A stretch of DNA of 64,000 nucleotides from DASWJZ01 sp963739005 (GCA_963739005.1 CAVTYQ010000008.1:310001-374000); one strand, 5' to 3'; counted from the first letter of the stretch, positions 1 through 9,915 are shown. Notes: generated from the letters alone by a model not told the origin. Program-made: numbers and translations.

Positions 1-753
1 CCAGGAATTGCTACCGTGAATTCGGTAGCAGGCCAGCGCTCTTTCAAGCCTCACGGTCCCGCCGAGCGCGTGCGCGGCGTGCGCCCAATAGTCGTCCGCG
101 CATATTCGTATTTCATTGCTATTCTCGGGGCGCATGAGGTCGATCAGGCTTCGTCTGAAGACCATGGCGGTCGTTGCTGACCATATCCAGCGCACGTAGC
201 CGGGTGCGACGTAGACCAGCGTCTCCTCGCCTTTGCCGACAATTCTCGCGATATGCTTGGGGTTTCCGCGATGGCGCGGATTGTTGCGCCTGAAAGGCGG
301 ATGGCTTCCCGCCAAGATCGCACCGCTCTCGTCAATCAGCAGCATATCCGAGCATGAAATCGCAGCGGCGCCACCGGGATTCAGATGCGCCTGCACATGG
401 CATTCTAAGAACTTTTCCTGCCAAAGGTCATCGCCGTCGACGAACGCAATAAATGGCGTCGTACTGAAATCCACTCCAGTGAGCATCGCGGCCATCTGCC
501 CGCCGCGCTGGCTGCGCTTCACGAAATGGAAGCGCTTGTCGTTCAACTCATCCAAAGTCCTGCCTATTCGCACCACTAAATCATCGGTGGAGCAGTCGTC
601 GACGACAACGCAATTGAAAGCCACGTAGGTTTGCGCGGCGACAGAACGGATCGAGACGTCGATAAATTGGGCCTGATTGTAGCAACATATCACCACCGAA
701 ACCGTAGGCAGCCTGGTGCTATGGGCAGCGACAGCGTTGGCAGGCTCCGACAT
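1..753 (-). CDS. Family 2 glycosyltransferase, C-terminus beyond window
   Basis: The minus-strand frame is open from the ATG at 753 to the window edge, 251 codons without a stop. The N-terminus reads TVSVVICCYNQAQFIDVSIRS, which is the first beta-strand and helix of a GT-A (GT2) fold. VVDDCSTDD supplies the nucleotide-binding acidic residues and FVDGDDLW is the DxD-like motif around residue 100. The family transfers a sugar from a nucleotide-sugar to a growing glycan on the cytoplasmic side; the substrate cannot be told from sequence. A second domain with a DDYWAHAAHALGG segment follows. The gene sits beside an IS remnant, which fits an accessory surface-polysaccharide region. The fold assignment is firm and the role unknown. 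Confidence 0.82.
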   Translation of the reverse strand, partial: MSEPANAVAAHSTRLPTVSVVICCYNQAQFIDVSIRSVAAQTYVAFNCVVVDDCSTDDLVVRIGRTLDELNDKRFHFVKRSQRGGQMAAMLTGVDFSTTPFIAFVDGDDLWQEKFLECHVQAHLNPGGAAAISCSDMLLIDESGAILAGSHPPFRRNNPRHRGNPKHIARIVGKGEETLVYVAPGYVRWIWSATTAMVFRRSLIDLMRPENSNEIRICADDYWAHAAHALGGTVRLERALACYRIHGSNSW

Positions 754-853
754 GACGTATTGCTCGGTCCGGAATGGGGAGATCAGGCGGCTCTCTGGTG
801 TGCCGTGCCGAAAAGCGTATATTGGAGTAGTGGGCCTTCCAAGCGATAACGCA

Positions 854-1093
854 CTAGCAGGCTGCTGAAGAATCTTGGTCACTCGGCCCTGCCGACGCAG
901 TCGAAGTGGCAGCCTGCCTAGCGCGATGGGCCAGAGGTCGATGCAGACTTTGGCGAAGGCAGATAAGCTCGCCATCAGCTGTTCGGCTCAATAAGCTTGG
1001 GCAATCGGACGAGATTGTAGGCCGCAGCCGCTCCATCGCGCTCACGACGCCGCACCCAACCAGACGCTAGCCGCAATGCCCGCTCTTGTGCTT
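854..1093 (-). mobile_element. IS5/IS1182-like transposase C-terminal remnant and IS end
   Basis: Read on the minus strand from about 1093, the frame gives RRRERDGAAAAYNLVRLP followed by KLIEPNS and a stop at 975-977. The AAAYNLVRLPKL ending is characteristic of IS5/IS1182-type transposases. The frame is closed just upstream by a TAA, so only about 40 codons survive. About 100 bases beyond the stop, 854-870 (ctagcaggctgctgaag) resembles the terminal inverted repeat typical of these elements. No second end was found. It is a dead fragment. Confidence 0.55.
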
Positions 1094-1149
1094 AAGGCGG
1101 GGATGCCGAAGATTTTCCCGCCTATTAAAGGTCACGAGCGGGCCTTTAC

Positions 1150-1325
1150 TCAGGCCCGGGCGAGCAGGTTTTGAACCGAGGGCACCCGCCAGCATCCGCC
1201 GCGCGCCGAGCGGATGCCGCGAGCATTGAGCGCCTCTGCCACGCCGGCGAGGGTCGTGACGCCGGAAGCCCTGATCGCGTGGACGACGGGCAGAAGATCG
1301 AGCATCGGAAGGTGGCGTGAGATGC
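1150..1325 (-). pseudogene. Serine recombinase C-terminal remnant (copy 1)
   Basis: The minus-strand frame contains LLPVVHAIRASGVTTLAGVAE then ALNARGIRSARGG and ends at VQNLLARA plus a stop. This is the DNA-binding C-terminal helix-turn-helix segment of resolvase/invertase-type serine recombinases. The catalytic N-terminal domain is absent; upstream sequence loses similarity at about 1325, where a DUF1488 fragment begins on the other strand. It is clearly related to the remnant at 5530-5960 and has the same orientation. Confidence 0.6.
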
Positions 1326-1344
1326 ACCGCCGCCCCACGCCCGA

Positions 1345-1529
1345 TCCCTCGATCCGCCGGCAGGGTCGAGGAAGGCGCGCTAACCCAGATTGATCGGACG
1401 ACGTCGCGAACCGAAGCCGGCTTTCTGGTGGCTTTCGAAAGCCACCGCGCACGCATCCTTGCAGCTGCGCGCAAGGCGTACACTCGGCGGGGAAGCGGCT
1501 TCCACGTGCTGGCGGCATCAAGCTTCTGA
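1345..1529 (+). pseudogene. DUF1488-type gene fragment (3' end)
   Basis: The plus-strand frame reads GRVEEGALTQIDRTTSRTEA, then FLVAFESHRARILAAARKAY and a FHVLAASSF ending before the stop at 1529. This matches the C-terminal half of DUF1488 proteins, small rhizobial proteins of unknown function ending in a (L/V)xAxxF motif. The N-terminal strand pair is missing, cut near 1340 where recombinase-like sequence on the opposite strand begins. The family assignment is from memory of the motif pattern and is moderate. Confidence 0.45.
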
Positions 1530-1639
1530 ATAGAGCTGTCCGACCTGGATGATCCGCCAATGGCGTTGCCGCGGCAATCATCGGCCGCATAACGCTTAGG
1601 AGCGGGTGTTGGCTCCTCGTTACACCTGAGGATCCCGGA

Positions 1640-4600
1640 TCAGATTGATATTCGCAGATGATGTTTGCCTGGGTCCAGCGGGACGCGAACGCGCCCTTCG
1701 GCACAAGAGACTGGCACGCCATTGAGGACAGCGCAGGAGACGCCGCGACAGCGATGCGATGGGTTCTCCACGCGGATGTCGTAGTAGGCCGGTCCCAGCT
1801 TCACAGTTGCGTCGAAGCCCGGCCACGCGGCCGGAATGCACGGATCGACGACAAGAAAAGCGCCCTCGCGTCGAATGCCCAGGATGCCCTCGATACCGGT
1901 ACGATACATCCACGCGGCGGAGCCGGTGTACCAAGTCCATCCTCCGCGCCCGACATGCGGCGAGACGGAATAGACGTCTGCAGCGACGACATAGGGTTCG
2001 ACTTTGTAGCGTCCGACCTCCTGCAGCGTGCACGCGTGGTTGATCGGATTGACCAGAGCGAACAGCTCCGCGGCCTTGTCGCCCGCGCCGAGCTTCGCAA
2101 AGGCGAGAACCGCCCACATGGCGGCGTGGCTATATTGCCCGCCGTTCTCGCGCAGGCCCGGCGGATAGCCCTTGATGTAGCCAGGATCGAGCGGCGTCTT
2201 GTCGAAGGGCGGCGTGAACAGGAGCGCGAGGCCGTCGTCACGGCGAACGAGATGCCTCTCCAGAGACGCCATCGCAGCTGCGGCGCGGGAGGAGTCAGCC
2301 GCGCCTGACAGTACCGCCCACGACTGCACAATGGAATCGATCCGGCATTCTTCGTTCGTCCTCGAACCGAGCCAGGTCCCATCGTCGAAGGTGGCACGGC
2401 GATACCATTCGCCATCCCAGGCTTCTCGCTCAAGTGCGTCCCGCACCAGGGCCGCGCGGGCGCGCCAGCGCCGGGCGCGGTCGGCGTCACGGTTCTCGGC
2501 GAGCGGCGCGAAGAGTGCAATGGTTCGCACCAGGAGCCAGCCGAGCCACACACTTTCGCCTTTGCCGCCGGCGCCGACCCGGTTCATGCCGTCGTTCCAG
2601 TCGCCCGTCCCGATCAGCGGTAGCCCGTGCTCGCCCGTCAGATTGAGGCATTGATCGAGGCCGCGCGCGCAGTGCTCAAACAGCGATGCCAATTCATCTG
2701 CGATCATCGGCTGGAAGAAGGCATCGCTCTCGCCGGGGGGGAGCGCCGGACCGGCGAGAAAAGGCACATCCTCATCCAGAATGCCCGCATCAGCCGAACA
2801 GGCGACATAGGTCGCCGTGGCGAAGGCAAGCCAGACACGGTCGTCCGAGATTCGCGTTCTCACCCCTTGCCCCGAATGCGGCAGCCACCAATGCTGAACG
2901 TCGCCTTCGACGAACTGCCGGGCAGCGGCGCGAAGGAGATGGCCACGCGTCTCGTCCGGCTTGGCGAACGTCAGCGCCATGCCGTCCTGAAGCTGATCGC
3001 GGAAGCCGTAGGCGCCGCTTGCCTGGTAGAAGGCTGAGCGCGCCCAGATGCGGCAGGCAAGAGTCTGATAGAGCAGCCAGCCGTTCAGCATGATGTCCAT
3101 GGCGCGGTCGGGAGTCTTGACCTGGACCGCGCCGAGCAATCCCGCCCAGTACTCCGTCACCACGTCGAGAACGGCATCGAGATCGATCGCGCGATAGCGG
3201 GCGATCAGCGCCCGCGCGTCTTCGACCGACCCCGATTGTCCAATGAAGGAGACGACCTCGACCGTCTCGCCCGCACCGTCTCTACGACGCTCTGCAAAGC
3301 CGCGCGGGGGTCGAAGCCAGCCCCGGTTGCACCGGACAGAGGAGTCTCTCCGACAAGCGCTGCGGGTGCCGCAAACCCACCGTGGCGGCCGAGGAACTCT
3401 GTGCGGTCCGCCGTCCAGGCCGTCTGTCGGCCGCCAAGATCGGCAAAGGCAACACGACCGGAGAAGGGGATGCTCCATGGATTACGGGCCAGCATCGCGC
3501 CGGTGGTTGGATCGATTTCCGTCGCGACGAACGGACCCGAGGCGCCGCGGGATGTGCCGAGCACCCACTCCGCGTAAGCCGTGACCGACAGCCGGCGCGG
3601 GCGGCCTGAGAGGTTCTTGATCGTAAGCCGCGAAATCTTGATCGGGTCGTCGAGCGGCACATATTGCAGCAGTTCAAGTGCGATCCCGTTCGCCTGGTGC
3701 TCGAAGCGACTGTAGCCGTGAGCGTGCCGGGCAATGTAGGCTCCATCGTCCCGGATCGGCTGCGCCGTTGCGCTCCAAAGATCGCGGGTCATCTCGTCGC
3801 GAATGTAGATCGCTTCCCCGGTTGGATCTCCGACCGGGTCGTTCGACCTCGGCGTCGGCTGGTTCTCACGACTGTTCTCCGCCCAGGTGTAACCGCTCCC
3901 TTCCGCCGCCACCTGAAAGCCGAAGCCAGGATTGGCGACCACGTTTATCCACGGCGCGGGTGTCGACCGGCCGGCATCGAGGATGGTCACATATTCCCGG
4001 CCATTCTTGTCGAAGCCGCCGAGGCCGTTGAAGAACTCAAGATCCGACCGGACCGGAGCCGGTTGGAGCGCAGGCATTTGGGGCTTCCGGGGATGCGCAG
4101 GCGATCGCCGCATCGTGGGCTGCGGCAGGCGGGCAAGCTGATCGGCGATAGGCCCGCCGTCAGCATCACCGCGTAGCGTCCGTTCGACAGCAAATGCGTC
4201 GTTGGGGCGCCGGTCGCCGACGCCGCAATGCGGCGAACGGTCGGAGCCTCGGTGCCGACGACGGCCGTCGAAGCTGTCACTTCTTCAGCCTGCGGATGCG
4301 CGATTGCGACGTCCCGGGGCACGCGCTCCTGGAGCAGAAGTTCGCTGGCCTGGATCATCGGTTCGCGGTGGAAGCGCGATCGCATCTGGCCATCGTGCAA
4401 CGCGTTCGCTATCGCGACGATGGTCATGCCTTGATGATGGGCCATGAAGTTGCGGACGACCGCGACGTTCTCGCCTTCGGGGAGTCGAGAACGCGTGAAA
4501 TCAAGCGCCTCATAGAAGCCGTAGCGGCCGCTTGCTCCCAACGCCGCGAGGCGGGCGTAGTTCTTACGCGCGCCATGCGGGTCCACCATCGCCGCGAGGC

Positions 4601-5532
4601 CCGTCGCATAGGGGGCGATCACGACGTTTTCTGAGAGGCCCCGCTTCAGGCCGAGACCGGGAACGCCGAAGTTGGAGGTACTGATACGTGAACTCCAGAT
4701 CGCGGGCGCTATAGGCGGATTCCGAAACGCCCCACGGAACGCCGAGCGACCGGCCATATAATTCCTGCCGCTCAACAACGAGCCGATTGGTCTGCTCAAG
4801 CAAGCTGCCTACGGGCGCGCGCATCACCAGCGACGGCATCAGGTACTCGAACATCGATCCGGACCAGGAGATCAGCGCCGACCCGTTCCCGAGCGGTGTC
4901 GCGGCCCGGCCGAGGCGAAGCCAATGGCGCGTCGAAACATCCCCTTTCGCAATGGCAAAGAGGCTGGCGAGGCGCGCTTCCGACGCGAGCAGATCGTAGC
5001 AGCTGGGGTCCAGCCTATTGTCGGCGGGCGAATAGCCGATCGACAGCAGCTTCCGCTCGGGATCGAGAAGAAACGCGAAATCCATCGCTAGAGCCATCTC
5101 ACGTGCCGTGTCGGCGAGGCCCTTCAATCGGCTCTTCAGGACCTGTGGCGCATCGGCGACCTGCAACCGGTCGCGGTTATGTTCGCCCGCGGTCTTGCTC
5201 AACGCCCCGATCCAGAACACCAGATCCGGAGGGTCGTCGTTTCCGGCGGTAGGTAGGATGTCTCGGGCTGCCTTGGCGGCCTTTTCCGTCAACCGCTTCA
5301 GCGCCGGCGACAGCGTCTCGATCGTCAGAGCCCCGTTCAGCAGGGCTTCGATCTCAGCAAAAATCGAGGCGAGCTGCAGTCCGCGCTCGCCGCTTGCGGT
5401 CGGCAGGGCATCGAGGGCTTCGCGCGCGAGTCGGAGCGTATCGGTCATCCCGGGTCGGGCATTCGGCGCACGGGAATCGTCCATCCACTCTTCGCAGGCG
5501 TTCGCAACGGCGATCAGATGTCCGGCCAGATT
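1640..5532 (-). pseudogene. ndvB: Decayed cyclic beta-1,2-glucan synthase (NdvB/ChvB)
   Basis: Intact NdvB/ChvB is an inner-membrane protein of roughly 2,800 residues that makes periplasmic cyclic glucans. About 1,300 codons remain here in several frames. From 5532 to about 4677 lies the glycoamylase-like segment (MDFAFLLDPERKLLSIGYSP and ISWSGSMFEYLMPSLVMR). A one-base insertion near 4674-4679 shifts the frame inside TYQY/NFGVPGLG. The next fragment runs to about 4155, ending at SNGRYAVMLTA, the start of the first GT36/GH94 N-terminal domain. Sequence then jumps to the linker before the second such domain (LEFFNGLGGFDKNGREYVTI), so a large internal deletion is inferred. Another shift near 3265-3290 leads into the GH94 catalytic part (GTGDWNDGMNRVG), which ends at 1640. 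The N-terminal GT84 synthase domain is gone. Not functional as a synthase. Confidence 0.88.
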
Positions 5533-5960
5533 TCGGGCCAGCAGGTTCTGTACCACGGAGATGTGCCACTTGCCGCCGCGGACCGAGCGCAGTCCGCGAG
5601 CGTTAAGCGCGTCGGCGACACCAGCCAGGCTTGAGATGCCCGAGGCCCTGATGGCATCGACGATCGGCAGGACGTTGGCGGCGAAGCGATCAGCCTCGGA
5701 GCTCTGAGCAGCCTCGCCCGACCGCGGCGGCCTCGTTCGCATTCCTCGGATTGCCTAGTCGCTTGCCCTGCACCTTGCGGCGGGCCAGCGCTGCACGTGT
5801 ACGCTTGGAGATCAGGCGCCGCTCCTTTTCGGCCAGCGCCGCATAGAGGTGCAGCATGAAGGGGCGGTGCTTAGCTTCGCCACGAATGAATGAGTGCGTT
5901 GGGCCATCAGCCCTGAGACCAAGGCGACGTTGCCAGAGGGTCAGGCGAGCTTCGCCACAG
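5530..5960 (-). pseudogene. Serine recombinase remnant (copy 2), joined to ndvB
   Basis: The minus strand carries pieces of a resolvase/invertase-type recombinase in three frames. They are GNVALVSGLMAQR (about 5930-5890), FMLHLYAALAEKERRLISKR with RTRAALARRKVQGKRLGNPR (about 5860-5740), then AANVLPIVDAIRASGISSLA and LNARGLRSVRGGKWH ending at VQNLLARN (5530). Frameshifts lie near 5870 and 5720. Instead of stopping after LLAR, as copy 1 does, the frame runs straight into ndvB sequence. The catalytic serine region is missing. Confidence 0.75.
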
Positions 5961-6187
5961 TGGGTTCCGCCGCAGCGTCAATGGCGACGGTGACGTGTCG
6001 ATCAATACCAAGCCAGCTCATGTCCACCCGCACCGAGTTCGCGTGGCAGCGGGGTTGTGCGGCAGGCGTCCAGTTCGAGACACCTAGGCCGAACGAACTC
6101 CGCCTCACACGCATCCCCACGATTGACATGTTCTCGCTTGGTACGCCTAACTCTCCGCGCCCCAACGTGGGCATGGGAGGAAAATTC

Positions 6188-7150
6188 ATGAAACGTGTTT
6201 CGAGAATGGCGCTGCTTGCCGGCGCCGTGGGCCTTGCGATGTCGGTTGGCGCCCCAGCGCAGGCAGCGGGCAAGCATCTCACCATTCTAATGTCCGTGCC
6301 GGATATGGCTTTTCCGTTCTTCGTACACATGATGGACGCCGTGAAGGCGGAGGCGGATAAGCTCGGCGACATCGAGATCGTTGAAAGCGACGGCCAGCGC
6401 TCCTCCCCGAAGCAGACCGCCGACGTCGAGGCGGCGATAACCAAGGGCGTCGATGGCATCGTCATCTCCCCGAATGAGGTCGACGCGCTCGCGCCGGCAC
6501 TGCAGGAAGCCGTGGACGCGAACGTGCCAGTTGTCACCATCGACCGTCGCGTCGACGCGGTACCGGGGATCCTCGCGCATGTCGGCGCCGACAACGTGAA
6601 GGGTGGCGAGGCGCAGGGCGAGCTCATCATGCAGCTCTTCCCGAACGGCGCCAACGTCATGAACCTGCAGGGCCAGTCGGGCGCCTCGCCGGCGATCGAC
6701 CGCAACAAGGGCCTGCACAATGTGCTCGACAAGGCGGCAGACAAGTACAAGTTCGTGTTCGAGGACACCGCCGGCTTCGATCGCGCTAAGGGCCAGTCCA
6801 TGACCGAGTCCGCGCTCGCCGCCATGTCAACGCCGCCGGATGTCATCGTCTGTGCCAACGACGACATGGCGCTCGGTGCGCTCGAGGCTCTTAAGGACCG
6901 CAACCTGGTCGGAAAGGTCGTGCTCATCGGCTTCGACGCGCTGCCGGAGGCGCTGAAGCAGATCCAGGATGGCAACATGACCGCCACAATCGAGCAGATG
7001 CCGGGCGGCCAGACGAGCGGCGCCCTCGACGCACTTGTGAACTTTCTGCGTGATGGCACCAAGCCGGCGCAACAGGTGACACTGCTCACCCCGATCGCGA
7101 TCACGAAGGACACGCTGTCCCAGGCTGAGCGTATGAACGAGGTGAAATAG
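6188..7150 (+). CDS. Sugar ABC transporter periplasmic binding protein (RbsB-like)
   Basis: The 320-residue product is an exported solute-binding protein of the ribose/galactose type (Peripla_BP_4), which captures a monosaccharide or polyol in the periplasm and delivers it to the permease at 8884. The ATG at 6188 has gggagg eight bases upstream; an in-frame extension back to 5894 is possible but crosses recombinase debris and lacks a signal peptide. Residues 1-28 form a signal peptide ending APAQAA. The mature part shows MSVPDMAFPFFVHMMDAVKA, a DGIVISPNE segment and VVTIDRRVD, all typical of the fold. The genes at 7321 and 8884 complete the transporter. The substrate is not predictable; ribose, xylitol and erythritol types are all possible. 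Confidence 0.9.
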   Translation: MKRVSRMALLAGAVGLAMSVGAPAQAAGKHLTILMSVPDMAFPFFVHMMDAVKAEADKLGDIEIVESDGQRSSPKQTADVEAAITKGVDGIVISPNEVDALAPALQEAVDANVPVVTIDRRVDAVPGILAHVGADNVKGGEAQGELIMQLFPNGANVMNLQGQSGASPAIDRNKGLHNVLDKAADKYKFVFEDTAGFDRAKGQSMTESALAAMSTPPDVIVCANDDMALGALEALKDRNLVGKVVLIGFDALPEALKQIQDGNMTATIEQMPGGQTSGALDALVNFLRDGTKPAQQVTLLTPIAITKDTLSQAERMNEVK

Positions 7151-7164
7151 GCGGGCCTTCGACC

Positions 7165-7189
7165 GGCGGCGGCATGGCCGCCGCCTTTT
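7165..7189 (+). terminator. Intrinsic terminator/attenuator after binding-protein gene
   Basis: A perfect 9-bp GC stem (ggcggcggc, 7165-7173, with gccgccgcc, 7177-7185) with a 3-base loop is followed by tttt. It begins 14 bases after the stop codon. Partial termination here would give more binding protein than ATPase and permease, a common arrangement in binding-protein-first operons. Confidence 0.7.
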
Positions 7190-7320
7190 CCTTCCTTAGT
7201 GGGCGCCGCTACAGCGGGCGATTGGTAGCGGCGGCGTGGATCTCAGCAGCGTCGAGCAACCCGTCGCAGTGTGAGTCACGTCGCTCCCCGGCAAATGCCT
7301 CACCATGAGGGATACCGACA

Positions 7321-8862
7321 TTGGCTGATCACCCTGTGGTGGAACCGCTGTTGCGCATGAGCGGGATCGGCAAGAGTTTCCCCGGCGTCCGAGCTCTCGA
7401 CAATGTGGATTTCACGGTCATGCCCGGCGAGGTGCATGCGCTCCTCGGGGAGAACGGCGCTGGCAAGTCCACGCTCCTCAAGATCCTCTCGGGTGCGCAA
7501 CGCCCAGACGGCGGAAGCATTGAATTCGGCGGACAGAGGGTGAGCCCGGCGTCCCCTCACCACGCCCAGCAGCTCGGCATCGTGACGATCTACCAGGAGT
7601 TCACGCTCGTCCCAAACATGTCGATCGCGGAAAATGTCTTCATTGGCCGCGAGCCGGGCAGTGGGGTTTTCGTCAACTGGCGCAAGATGGCCGCAGAGAC
7701 GCGCGTGATTACCGAGCGGCTCGGTCTTGCGAAGCGGCCCACGACGGCGGTGCGGGACCTTAACGTCGCCGAACAGCAGATGATCGAGATTGCCCGTGCG
7801 CTTTCGATGAAATCCCGGCTGATTGTGATGGACGAGCCGACCTCCGCTCTCTCCTCGACCGAAGTGGAGAAGCTCTTCGCCATCATCCGTGATTTGAAGG
7901 CGCAGGGGTTGGGCATCGTCTTTGTCACCCACCGGCTGGAAGAGGTGATGCGGATCTGCGATCGCTACACGGTGCTCCGAGACGGCCGGTATGTCGGAAG
8001 CGGCGCTGTCGCCGACACAAGCATCGATGGAATCATCCGCGAGATGGTGGGCCGCGACGTGAGCGCACTGTTCGCGCATCGCGATGCCGCGAAGCCCGGC
8101 GATGTGGCGCTCAAAGTCGAGCGGCTCACCCGGCGCGGCAATACGCAGGATGCACATGCGGTTGTGCTGGCCGACATCACGTTTTCTGTTCGGCGTGGCG
8201 AGATCCTCGGACTCGCGGGGTTGGTCGGCGCCGGCCGTACGGAGGTGGCGCGCGCGATCTTTGGCGCTGACCCATTCGATTTCGGGCGCGTCATCGTGGA
8301 TGGGACGGAAGTGAATATCCGCTCGCCGCATGATGCGATCCGCCACGGTATCGGGCTGGTGCCGGAGGATCGCAAACAGCAGGCGCTGTTCCTGGCTCTG
8401 GCGGTACGCCCTAATCTCTCCATGGCTGCTCAGGGCCGCATCACGCGCCTCGGCATGTTCATCGACGAAAAAGCCGAGCAGGAGATGGTGGAGGAATTCC
8501 GCAAGGCGCTGAACATTCGCATGGCCGGGCCGGAGCAGATCATCGCCAACCTTTCCGGCGGCAACCAGCAAAAGGTGGTGCTTGCCCGCTGGCTGGCGCT
8601 TCGGCCGAAGGTGCTGATTGTCGACGAGCCGACACGCGGTATCGATGTCGGCGCCAAGGTCGAAGTGCACCAGCTCCTTTACGACATGGCGCAGACCGGT
8701 ATCGCGGTAATCGCCATATCCTCTGAGCTGACGGAGGTCATGGCGATCAGCGACCGCATCATCACCATGCGGGAGGGGCGGGTGACCGGCGAGACACTGC
8801 GCGACGAAGCAAGCGAAGAACAGCTGATGGCGATGATGACGCTGAGCGCGAAGGCGGCTTGA
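7321..8862 (+). CDS. Sugar ABC transporter ATP-binding protein (RbsA-like)
   Basis: The 513-residue cytoplasmic ATPase has two fused nucleotide-binding domains, as in RbsA/MglA/XylG. Domain 1 has Walker A GENGAGKST, a VAEQQMIEIARAL signature region and Walker B LIVMDEPTSAL. Domain 2 has the degenerate Walker A GLVGAGRTE usual in this family, the signature LSGGNQQKVVLARWL and LIVDEPTRGIDVGAK. The start is TTG at 7321 with gaggg nine bases upstream; the first ATG (7357) lies inside the conserved N-terminus. It energises import through the permease that follows 21 bases downstream. Confidence 0.92.
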   Translation: MADHPVVEPLLRMSGIGKSFPGVRALDNVDFTVMPGEVHALLGENGAGKSTLLKILSGAQRPDGGSIEFGGQRVSPASPHHAQQLGIVTIYQEFTLVPNMSIAENVFIGREPGSGVFVNWRKMAAETRVITERLGLAKRPTTAVRDLNVAEQQMIEIARALSMKSRLIVMDEPTSALSSTEVEKLFAIIRDLKAQGLGIVFVTHRLEEVMRICDRYTVLRDGRYVGSGAVADTSIDGIIREMVGRDVSALFAHRDAAKPGDVALKVERLTRRGNTQDAHAVVLADITFSVRRGEILGLAGLVGAGRTEVARAIFGADPFDFGRVIVDGTEVNIRSPHDAIRHGIGLVPEDRKQQALFLALAVRPNLSMAAQGRITRLGMFIDEKAEQEMVEEFRKALNIRMAGPEQIIANLSGGNQQKVVLARWLALRPKVLIVDEPTRGIDVGAKVEVHQLLYDMAQTGIAVIAISSELTEVMAISDRIITMREGRVTGETLRDEASEEQLMAMMTLSAKAA

Positions 8863-8883
8863 ACCGAAGGGCGGAGGTACGGG

Positions 8884-9915
8884 ATGTCGGACGCGACGCG
8901 GGCGGAAGGCTCGGCGGCGAGGAAATTCGACCTGATCGGATTCCTGGCGCGCTTTGCGCCGCTGATCTTCCTGATCGTGCTGATGGCGGGGTTCGCCATC
9001 GCCGAGCCACGCTTCCTATCGCCGCTCAACCTCTTCAACGTGCTGCGGCAGGTCTCGATCTACGGCCTGCTTGCCGTCGGCATGACGTTCGTGATCCTGA
9101 CTGCCGGCATCGACCTGTCGATCGGATCGCTCGTCGCATTCTGCGGCCTTGTCGCCGCGGCGGTGGCGAAGGGTGGCATCTCGAACCGCTTCAATGTTGG
9201 CGCCGGGCAGGATGTGCTCGGCTACGGCTGGGAACTCGCCGCGCTCGCTGCTATCTGCGTCGGACTCGCGGCTGGGTTCCTGCAGGGCTTCGCCATCACG
9301 CGGCTCAAGGTCCCACCCTTCGTGGTGACATTGGGGGGCATGTCGGCCTGGCGTGGTGCTGCGCTCCTCTTCGCGGCAGGCGGCCCGATCAGCGGCTTTC
9401 CGCCAGACTTCGTATGGTGGGGGCAGGGACGCATCCTCGGACAAGTGCCGGTTCCCGTCATCTGCTTCCTGACCTTCGCGATACTCGCCCACATCGTGCT
9501 CCGCTACACGCGCTATGGGCGTCAGGTCTATGCGGTCGGCGGCAATCCCGAGGCGGCGCGGCTTTCCGGCCTGAACGTTCGCCGAGTGACGCTCAGCGTC
9601 TATGTCATCATGGGCTTCTTCGCAGGGCTCGGATCGTTCGTGCTGGCGGCTCGGCTGAATTCCGCGGAGGCGGTAGCGGGCACCGGTTATGAACTGACGG
9701 TGATCGCCTCCGTCGTCATCGGCGGCACCAGCCTCTTCGGCGGCGTCGGCTCTATCTTTGGCACGGTAATCGGGACGATCCTGATCGGCGTGCTCCTGAA
9801 CGGGCTCGTGCTCATCGACGTTTCCTCCTACGTCCAGCAGATCATCATCGGCGTCATCATCGTGCTGGCCGTGGCGTTCGACACCTTCGCAAAATCGAGA
9901 CGGCGGACGGCATAG
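8884..9915 (+). CDS. Sugar ABC transporter permease (RbsC-like)
   Basis: The 343-residue polytopic inner-membrane protein belongs to the BPD_transp_2 family (RbsC/XylH/AraH). The conserved GMTFVILTAGIDLSIGSLVA segment, LKVPPFVVTLGGM, the cytoplasmic coupling region GNPEAARLSGLNVRR and VIGGTSLFGGVGSIFGTVIG are all present, with about nine hydrophobic segments. A ggagg motif lies about nine bases before the ATG at 8884. Together with the two upstream genes it forms a complete importer. No sugar kinase, isomerase or regulator lies next to it, so the sugar remains unknown. Confidence 0.92.
   Translation: MSDATRAEGSAARKFDLIGFLARFAPLIFLIVLMAGFAIAEPRFLSPLNLFNVLRQVSIYGLLAVGMTFVILTAGIDLSIGSLVAFCGLVAAAVAKGGISNRFNVGAGQDVLGYGWELAALAAICVGLAAGFLQGFAITRLKVPPFVVTLGGMSAWRGAALLFAAGGPISGFPPDFVWWGQGRILGQVPVPVICFLTFAILAHIVLRYTRYGRQVYAVGGNPEAARLSGLNVRRVTLSVYVIMGFFAGLGSFVLAARLNSAEAVAGTGYELTVIASVVIGGTSLFGGVGSIFGTVIGTILIGVLLNGLVLIDVSSYVQQIIIGVIIVLAVAFDTFAKSRRRTA

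Noticed and set aside
5894..6187. N-terminal extension of the sugar-binding protein
   Set aside because: It overlaps recombinase remnants, has no signal peptide, and the ATG at 6188 has a good ribosome site directly before a signal peptide.
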